Positions 57,891-64,000 of a DNA stretch of 64,000 nucleotides are shown piece after piece. The notes under the pieces are model-generated. The model did not search any database. It saw only the letters and a program-made list of their open reading frames with translations, and had not been told where the DNA came from. A program made the position numbers and the translations under genes. Each line of letters begins with the position of its first letter. The stretch's first letter is position 1. The stretch lies in the NCBI GenBank assembly GCA_050084515.1, contig CM114274.1:35588001-35652000 (forward strand), written 5' to 3'. This DNA is from Blasia pusilla (lineage: Eukaryota; Marchantiophyta; Marchantiopsida; Blasiales).

Positions 57891-58467
57891 TGTCGCGACC
57901 CTCATGACCAAACGAGTGCCAAAGCGGAACATCGAAACATTAGCGGGCTCACGCTAAGATGGTTTGCGCGTTGGAGTGGTCTCGAAGAAGAGATAAGAGA
58001 CGAGATGCAAGCAAGGCTTCGCGTTTCAGATGTTATGGTTGCGATTGAGAAACCTAGACCAAACGCGGAACAAGACTTGAAAGGAGTTGAGTCTAGGAAG
58101 TGGGTTGCCAAAGGAAGAATCCAAATTTGGAACGCCACTAGCATTTGGGAGTTTCCGATTGTATTTATGGCCATAACTTTTACCGCCAAGATGCGTTTGG
58201 ATCGAACAAGGGTGTGTTGGAAGACTTATGGAAAGACGGTTCAAACGCACTAAAGATCTGTGCAAACGCATAAGCAGCAGTTGAGAAACAACCTGGAAAC
58301 GACTGTAAGTAGAGTCGCGTTGAGGGCCACAACGAAGGGCCCGACCCTCCTTTTTGAATGGGCTCATTGGGCGTGTTTGGGTGCAGATCGGCAATGAGAT
58401 CGTGTCCTACTGAACGTACGCTTCGCAACAATAAAGATTGACGTTCAAGGAGAATAAGGGCGCGACA
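57891..58467 (+). repeat. 5' LTR of the chromovirus (internally deleted)
   Basis: 577 bp, TGTCGCGACC to CGCGACA. It matches the 3' LTR from both ends but lacks about 424 bp after GGGCCCGACCCTCC. The identical outer parts and the intact primer-binding site downstream argue for a deletion after insertion or for an unequal copy. Confidence 0.9.
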
Positions 58468-58469
58468 AG

Positions 58470-58481
58470 TGGTATTAGAGC
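58470..58481 (+). promoter_or_regulatory. Primer-binding site (initiator tRNA-Met type)
   Basis: TGGTATTAGAGC two bases after the 5' LTR; differs at one base from the common TGGTATCAGAGC complementary to the 3' end of initiator tRNA-Met, used by plant gypsy elements to prime reverse transcription. Confidence 0.85.
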
Positions 58482-58610
58482 TAATCCTTGGTGAGCGAGA
58501 ACTTGGGGTCGTGGGATCAACCGGACGCTTGGGAAAACTCAAGGTAGCGGCTAGACTCAGACGCTCGAGGAGGGACGCAAGAAATGAGGAGGAGATCTGA
58601 GTGAGTTGGA

Positions 58611-59200
58611 TTGAAAATGGCAATCAAGGGAGAACCACCCATGAAGCGCCGAATCAAGCGACGTGAATCAAGAGAGGAACCAATGCCGGACGGTGATGCT
58701 ATGGAGGAGACAGAGACTCCCGAAGAGCTGAACGCTAGATGTGAGAACGTTCCAGAGATGAATCCTTCCGCGGGGCCATCAGGCCCAAATTTAGGGGAAC
58801 CGACCGAGTCAAGCTAGAAGGCGGATGAGCCCATTCGAGTAGGATTTGCAGGAGGCAAGTCTCATCGAACTTATGAGTTGGTCTTGGGTTTGACCGTAGG
58901 ATACGGGGTATTCGAGTTGAAGGAGAATTTCACTGTTTGCAAAATGGATGGCACTGACGGAGTCTTGGGGAATACATTCCTAGATGCGTATGAGGTGAGT
59001 TAAGACGTAGACCCTTGAGGTTGAGCGTCTTGCTAAAAGGAAAACGGTTGCAGTTGTGGTTTGTCTGTGAGGTTTCGGCGAAAAAGGGGTTAGTGAACTC
59101 GATTACAAGGAGAAGCATGACCAAGTTGGAGAATGGGTTTCTCTGCTTGATGAGACAAGTGGAGGAGGCTATAAGCAGAGTACGCAGAGATTAGGACATT
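58611..59200 (+). pseudogene. Gag/protease remnant of the chromovirus
   Basis: A short frame (58611-58817) rich in Lys/Glu precedes a stop, then the frame gives RTYELVLGLTVGYGVFELKE and MDGTDGVLGNTFLDAYE, which looks like the second half of a retropepsin (flap and LG-x-x-L strand). The active-site DSGA and any CCHC knuckle are not seen, so the N-terminal half is probably deleted. Confidence 0.5.
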
Positions 59201-59233
59201 GCTTCAAGGGGAATCCCAGAACCACTCGAGGAA

Positions 59234-60136
59234 GTGGTCAAGGAGTTTGAGGATGTCTTGACAAATGAGCTTCCGACTAAGTTTCCGCCACATAAAGCCG
59301 TCGATCATAAGATAGAGATCATACCTGGTTCCCAACTACCTTCAAAAGCACCATATAGGTTGAATCAAGAGGAACTTCTTGAGTTGAAAAGGGAGTTAAG
59401 TGAGCTCTTGGAAAAGGGTTACATTAGGACTAGCAAGTCACCTTATGGAGCACCACTTCTTTTTGTGAAGAAGAAGGATGGAATGATGAGGCTGTGTGTT
59501 GATTACCGTGCGTTGAATAAAGTGACGGTTCAGAACAATTATCCTATTCCAAGGATAGATGATCTCTTCGATAGGCTGGCAGGCGCGAGATATTTCATTA
59601 GGATTGACTTGAAGTCATGATATTACCAGATCCGGATTGCCGAGGCAAATGTGGAGAAGACTGCGTGTAGGACAAGATATGGGTCCTTTGAGTTTGTAGT
59701 GATGCCTTTCGGTCTATGTAACGCACCTCCAACGTTCACCACATTGATGAACTCCATTTTTCACAAGGAAATGGATGAGTACGTTATCATCTATATTGAT
59801 GATATACTTATCTATTCGAAGTCCCTAGAGGAGCACGTTCGACATGTGAGAGCGGTTTTGTCAAAGCCAAGGGCGAATCAGCTGTATGCGAATGTAGAGA
59901 AGAGTGAATTCGGGTTGAGCAAGATCAAATTCTTGGGTCACGTAGTTAGCGCACAGGCCGTCAGTCTGGACATGGAGAAGGTGAAAGCGATTGTCGAGTG
60001 GGAACCCCCATCCACCGTAAAGGGGATGAGGAGGTTCATAGGTGCGGTGCAGTTCTATCGTACTTATATGGAAAAAAATTTGGGAATTGTGAGACCTCAC
60101 ACGGATTGGATAGCAAAGTTTGCCAACACCACTTAG
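59234..60136 (+). pseudogene. Chromovirus reverse transcriptase
   Basis: [64 protein letters not shown] followed by a TGA where Gly is usual, TRYGSFEFVVMPFGLCNAPP and YIDDILIYSKS (catalytic Asp pair). Two uninterrupted segments (59234-59620, 59651-60136) in one frame, separated only by the single stop and a short spacer. The connection region ends with RRFIGAVQFYRTYMEKN. Confidence 0.92.
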
Positions 60137-60600
60137 ACCCATGAAGTTAATGAGGCATTCAGCCGAGTGAAGCAGATTCTATCGCAGGAACCAGTATTGA
60201 AGCTGTCGGAGTTTGACAAACCTTTCGAAGTGCATACCGATGCTAGTGATTTTGCGGTTGCAGGAATGTTGGTGCAAGAAGGGAGACCTGTAGCATACAA
60301 GAGCAAGAAGCTTAGCGATAGTGAAAGGAGATGGCCCACTCACGAGAAAGAGTTGTTCGCGGTGGTCCATTGCTTGAGGAAGTGACGGCATTATTTAGGG
60401 CTCCACAGGACTCGAGTATTCACCGATAATATATCACTCAAGTATTTTGAGACCCAAGATTGAGTGACACCGAAACAACTGCGATGGCATGATACCTTGG
60501 TGTTGATGGATGTTGAGTTGATTCACAAGCCATGTAAAGATAATGTGATTCCAACTGCGTTGAGTCGCAAGGAGGAACACATGCCATCGACGACATAGGT
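60137..60600 (+). pseudogene. Chromovirus RNase H
   Basis: FEVHTDASDFAVAGMLVQEG (first Asp), YKSKKLSDSERRWPTHEKEL (Glu), VFTDNISLKYFETQD and the end ALSRKE. Stops at 60383, 60461 and 60598 interrupt the frame; the sequence remains in register otherwise. Confidence 0.9.
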
Positions 60601-60601
60601 C

Positions 60602-61560
60602 TTGAGAGCAATGTTCCCTAAAGAAACAGACCTGGAAAGAAGGATTCGTGAAGGATATATGAAGGACGCTCACGCATGGGAGTACTTGAGGAAGTTGAAG
60701 CAGGGTGAGAAGGTGGCGAACATAAGTTTAAGGCACGGTTTACTAAGGTTCAAGCAGAGTAGGATCTATATGGGGCAAGGCAGGATGCGAACCAAAGTGT
60801 TAGCAGAGTGTCACGACGAACCCTTGGCAGGACATAAAGGAGAGAAAACATTGGCTGTTCTATCGAAGCGGTTTTTTTGGCCCAACATGAAAGAGGATGT
60901 TGCTCAGTATGTGAAGACCTGTGTGACCTGCCAAACGAATAGAGTTTCTTATGATAAGAAACAAGGTTTGATGCATCCCTTGCCGATCCCAGAAGGACCC
61001 TTGCAAAGTGTGAGTATGGATTTCATCACGAGTCTTCCGGAATCTGAGGGATACAACGCTATACTTGTGATTGTTGATCGATTTAGCAAGTTGGCGAGAT
61101 TCATGCCGACGGTGGATTTTGCAACGGCTTATATAACGTCGCAACTATTTTTGGATAGCTGGTGGCGTGCTCACGGTTTGCCAAGGAGCATTGTTTCAGA
61201 TCGGGACCAAAAGTTTACCATTGCTTTTTGGAAGCACTTGTTCATGAGGTTTAAGACCAAGCTGAGTTTCAGTACGGCTTTCCACCCACAGACGGATGGA
61301 TAGACTGAAAAGGTAAACTCAATCGTGAATCAGTACTTAAGGAATTATGTGAGTGTTGATCAACCAGATTGGGTGAAGTGGCTGAGCATGGCGGAGTACT
61401 TCTACAACTCGACCAAACATTCTGCAATTGGAGAATCTCCGTTTCTCCTGGAAAATGGACGAGAGCCAGAAGGGCCTCTTGACCTAGCAGAAGGGCCTCT
61501 TCGAAGGATACTACATTGGCACGAACACGACAAGCGACGGCAGAAGGTTTGTTGGTAGAA
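60602..61560 (+). pseudogene. Chromovirus integrase
   Basis: HHCC domain: CHDEPLAGHKGEKTLAVL, WPNMKEDVAQYVKTCVTCQ. Core: VSMDFITSLPESEGYNAILV, DRFSKLARFMP, IVSDRDQKFTIAFW (Asp) and FHPQTDG followed by a stop, TEKVNSIVNQYLRNY (Glu). YNSTKHSAIGESPFLLENGR follows. Stops at 61303 and 61556 break the frame. Confidence 0.92.
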
Positions 61561-61671
61561 ATGCGAGAACGGGAAGAGCGAGCAAGGCGAAGTCTTGCAA
61601 AAGCTCAAATGAGGTACGTTAAGCATGCTAACAAGAGTCGGCGCCAAGTATGATTCCAAGTCGGAGAGCAA

Positions 61672-62097
61672 GTGTGGTTGAGTATGAAGAATCTCACTCT
61701 TCCGAAAGAGTTGTCTGCAAAGCTGTCTGCCAAGTATGCTGGACCGTATGTGATTGTGGCAAACCCGTTTGAGGATGTGTATACATTGGGGCTGCCGGAC
61801 GAGTTCAAGATTCACCCGACCTTTCATGTGTCATTGTTGATGAAATATCTTCAAGATAATGGACGTTTCGAGCGGAGACAAATGGTGAGACCGCACCCGG
61901 TGATCATAAATGAAGAGTCGGAGTTTGAGGTGGAGACCATCTTACGTTCGAGGCATTGGGCCAACAAGTATGAATACTTGGTTAAATGGAAGGGCTACCA
62001 TGTGAAGGAGGCGACTTGGATTGCGGAGGCGGATTTGGAACACGCGCAAGAGTTGTTGCGAGACTTCAAGCGAACGCAAGCAAAGCACATACGTTAG
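61672..62097 (+). pseudogene. Integrase C-terminal region and chromodomain
   Basis: WLSMKNLTLPKELSAKLSAK and GPYVIVANPFEDVYTLGLPD form the integrase C-terminal SH3-like part, and FHVSLLMKY the usual end. The chromodomain is EYLVKWKGYHVKEATWIAEA, with the conserved aromatic residues (Y, W, W) that bind methylated histone H3. Frame intact for 141 codons to the stop at 62095. Classifies the element as a chromovirus. Confidence 0.92.
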
Positions 62098-62787
62098 TAC
62101 GAGGAGAAGCTAGAGACATAACTTGTACCCATTGGAATCTTAGGCCGAAGGCCGTTGTAAGTAGAATATGCTAGTGGTGCAATAAAGGAGTGTATGGATT
62201 TGGAGATTCGATGCCAGAGTTGATTGTAATTTGTATGTGGTAGTGCATGGCTATGAGTCGTTCATCATAGGCTTAGGATGTAAGTCAAGAGGACAAACAA
62301 GGAGTATTTGAGGTGAGAGCTCGTATGTGGATAAGCACCTAGTAACAAGACCTTGTGTTGGATTACACTCGGGCTCGCCCTAACGTCGGCGGGGCAGATG
62401 AATCTGTCTTAGGGCTTGGGATGATCTTACTTGTGGCTACATAAGTAAACTTAGTGATGCACCTAAGTCGAATGCGAGAGCGACCCAATAATAGTACGAT
62501 TTGTAGACCAGGTAAACAAGTGTGATGTTTACAAGAATGAGCCAGAAGAGTCTAAGGTTGCACACTTAGTTAGCTTATTTGATAGGTTAGTTCTTTGGAA
62601 CGAGTCTATGCTTATCAAAGAGGAGAGGCTAATAATTCTAAGTTGTGCAAAGCGACAACTGTAGACTAAGAGGAATTGCGGGTTAGCCACCAGAACGCAA
62701 TTCAATGTCAAGGGGTAGGCTGCCTAGGAGACTTGACATAACAAAGGTTTTCGTTGATGAGGGCATCAATCTCTAAAGAGGGGTGAG
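62098..62787 (+). other. Chromovirus 3' untranslated region and polypurine tract
   Basis: No open frame of note. Ends with the purine-rich AAAGAGGGGTGAG immediately before the 3' LTR, the plus-strand priming site. Confidence 0.75.
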
Positions 62788-63788
62788 TGTCGCGACCCTC
62801 ATGACCAAACGAGTGCCAAAGCGGAACATCGGAACATTAGCGGGCTCACGATAAGATGGTTTGCGCGTTGGAGTGGTCTCGAAGAAGAGATAAGAGACGA
62901 GAGACAAACAAGGCTTCGCGTTTCAGATGTTATGGTTGCGACTGAGAAACCTAGACCAAACGCGGAACAAGACTTGAAAGGAGTTGAGTCTAGGAAGTGG
63001 GTTGCCAAAGGAAGAATCCGGATTTGGAACGCCATTGGCGTTTGGGAGTTTCCGACTGTATTTATGGCCATAATTTTTACCACCAAGATGCGTTTGGATT
63101 GAACAAGGGTATGTTGGAAGACTCATGGAAAGACGGCTCAAACGCACTAAAGATCTCTGCAAACGCATAAGCAGCAGCTGAGAAACAACCCGAAACGACT
63201 GTAAGTAGAATCGGGTTGAGGGCCACAACAAAGGGCCCGACCCTCCTTTTCCAAAGGGGGGGTTTATTGGAGAACCCCAAAAGTACTAGTAAGGATGAAG
63301 GTCTCCGAGAGAGCTTGGAACTCGAACCCCACTTTGGGCGCCATGGGGCGGCTCAAGGGCATGGAACGGATCGAGAGTTTGGGGTTGGGTTGGAAAACCT
63401 GAACCAAGTCTATGGAGGCGATTTTAGACATCCCTCTTGGATTTCACTTTGCGACTCAATTACTTGGGTCTCGGTTTGGAACTCACACGAGGTCCGTTGA
63501 ACAGTTGGGATCGCTAGGCGCGCTAGGGCCGTTTTAGGTTCCTGGACTAATCAGGAAGTCTGTTCCAAGTCTTGAAGGACTTGCCATGTTTTGGAAACTA
63601 GGAAGTAAGGGAGGTTGAGCTTGATGAGACGCCGAGTTGAGAACTCGATGGGTTGGAACGCTGGTTGGCCCAGACCTGACTAACGAGAGTGCGTGTTTGG
63701 GTGCAGATCGGCGATGAGATCGTGTCCTACTGAACGTACGCTTCCTCAACAATAAAGATTGACGTTCAAGGAGAGTAGGGGCGCGACA
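62788..63788 (+). repeat. 3' LTR of the chromovirus
   Basis: 1001 bp, TGTCGCGACC to CGCGACA. Full-length compared with the 1025-bp solo LTR at 56068. An AATAAA signal occurs near the 3' end (around 63750). Confidence 0.92.
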
Positions 63789-63793
63789 CCTGT

Positions 63794-64000
63794 GAGCACA
63801 ATTGCAGGATCTTTCACCGGCTCCAAACTACTGAACCATTTAGCTTGTGAGGTCATGTGATTTGATGCACCAGAGTCAATGTACCAATCTGTTGTCGAGT
63901 CTTTCTTGACCATTGCTCCCATATGACGAGTCATGACCAAGAGATGCTCCATTTGTGAATTTTGTTGTTCTTGGTATTGCTCTTGGTGTTGTTGCTCCAC
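63794..64000 (-). pseudogene. Ty1/copia protease (gag-pol junction), start outside window
   Basis: Minus-strand reading with a Gln-rich stretch, then DWYIDSGASNHMTS, the copia-type protease active site (DSGA), and WFSSLEPVKDPAIVLTG directly at the chromovirus insertion point. Continues to the right edge and beyond. Confidence 0.85.

Larger units (their letters stand above)
57891..63788 (+). mobile_element. Chromodomain Ty3/gypsy element (chromovirus), full-length but gag-poor
   Basis: 5898 bp. 5' LTR 57891-58467, primer-binding site at 58470, pol 58611-62097, purine tract 62774-62787, 3' LTR 62788-63788. Flanking duplication CTTGT (57886-57890) and CCTGT (63789-63793), one change; the copia frame suggests CCTGT is original. 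Domain order protease-RT-RNase H-integrase-chromodomain is that of plant chromoviruses. Only about 770 bp lie between the 5' LTR and RT, so most of gag and the zinc knuckle are missing. At least six in-frame stops make this copy inactive. Confidence 0.92.
52893..64000 (-). mobile_element. Ty1/copia element, split by two gypsy insertions, continuing past the window
   Basis: On the minus strand (right to left): protease 64000-63789, [chromovirus 63788-57891], integrase 57885-57098, [solo LTR 57092-56068], integrase end 56062-55565, reverse transcriptase 55537-54279, RNase H 54209-53805, 3' untranslated DNA and 3' LTR. The order PR-INT-RT-RH defines Ty1/copia. Removing the two insertions restores reading through both gaps (VLTG to DDTQH in the first, CCACAACAAAAT to NGVVERKN in the second). 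Its 5' LTR and gag are outside the window. Stops and frame changes show that it is not active. Confidence 0.9.

Noticed and set aside
1-64000. CRISPR arrays, bacterial operons or organelle DNA
   Set aside because: No spaced direct-repeat array, no prokaryotic gene layout. Sigma factor has spliceosomal introns and a transit-like N-terminus, so it is a nuclear gene and not bacterial contamination.

Overview
This is nuclear DNA of a land plant. Three host genes have plant-type architecture: a DUF1191 membrane protein, a plastid sigma-70 factor with 7 coding exons, and an NADH-kinase (NADK3) gene with 5 coding exons. Almost everything else that can be recognised is plant transposon: Ty3/gypsy, Ty1/copia, Helitron and hAT. 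The species cannot be named from the sequence. A TE-rich non-seed plant is a guess only.

Layout. 1-1925: the 3' part (end of RNase H, integrase, PHD finger) of an unusual Ty3/gypsy element. 1926-7833: no recognisable gene, several short tandem repeats. 7834-8880 (-): DUF1191 gene. 8881-27986: mostly AT-rich non-coding DNA with Helitron ends, two miniature inverted-repeat elements (one hAT with 8-bp target duplication) and a short hairpin-rich dispersed repeat. 27987-31618 (-): NADK3. 34609-37773 (-): plastid sigma factor. 40320-64000: a nested transposon block.

Nested block. Old Helitron helicase sequences (40.3-42.3 kb, 52.05-52.9 kb) and short tandem Helitron copies form the base. A ~9.35 kb Ty3/gypsy element (about 42340-51694, +) sits inside one short Helitron. 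A Ty1/copia element (-, from about 52893 to beyond the right edge) sits inside a Helitron helicase. The copia element is itself split by a solo LTR (56068-57092) and by a 5.9 kb chromodomain Ty3/gypsy element of the same family (57891-63788), both with target-site duplications.

Main discovery. The gypsy element at 42.3-51.7 kb encodes, in what was once one gag-pol reading frame, gag (two CCHC knuckles), retropepsin, a DNMT3-like C5 cytosine methyltransferase domain, reverse transcriptase, RNase H, integrase and a C-terminal PHD zinc finger. It thus carries a predicted DNA-methylation writer and a chromatin-reader module. The partial copy at 1-1925 carries the same PHD finger, so the arrangement belongs to a family. 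Both copies are decayed, but the RT-RNase H frame is open for 549 codons. Retrotransposon-borne methyltransferases have been reported in charophytes and dinoflagellates (established knowledge, from memory); combination with a PHD finger in a land-plant element is the point worth checking.
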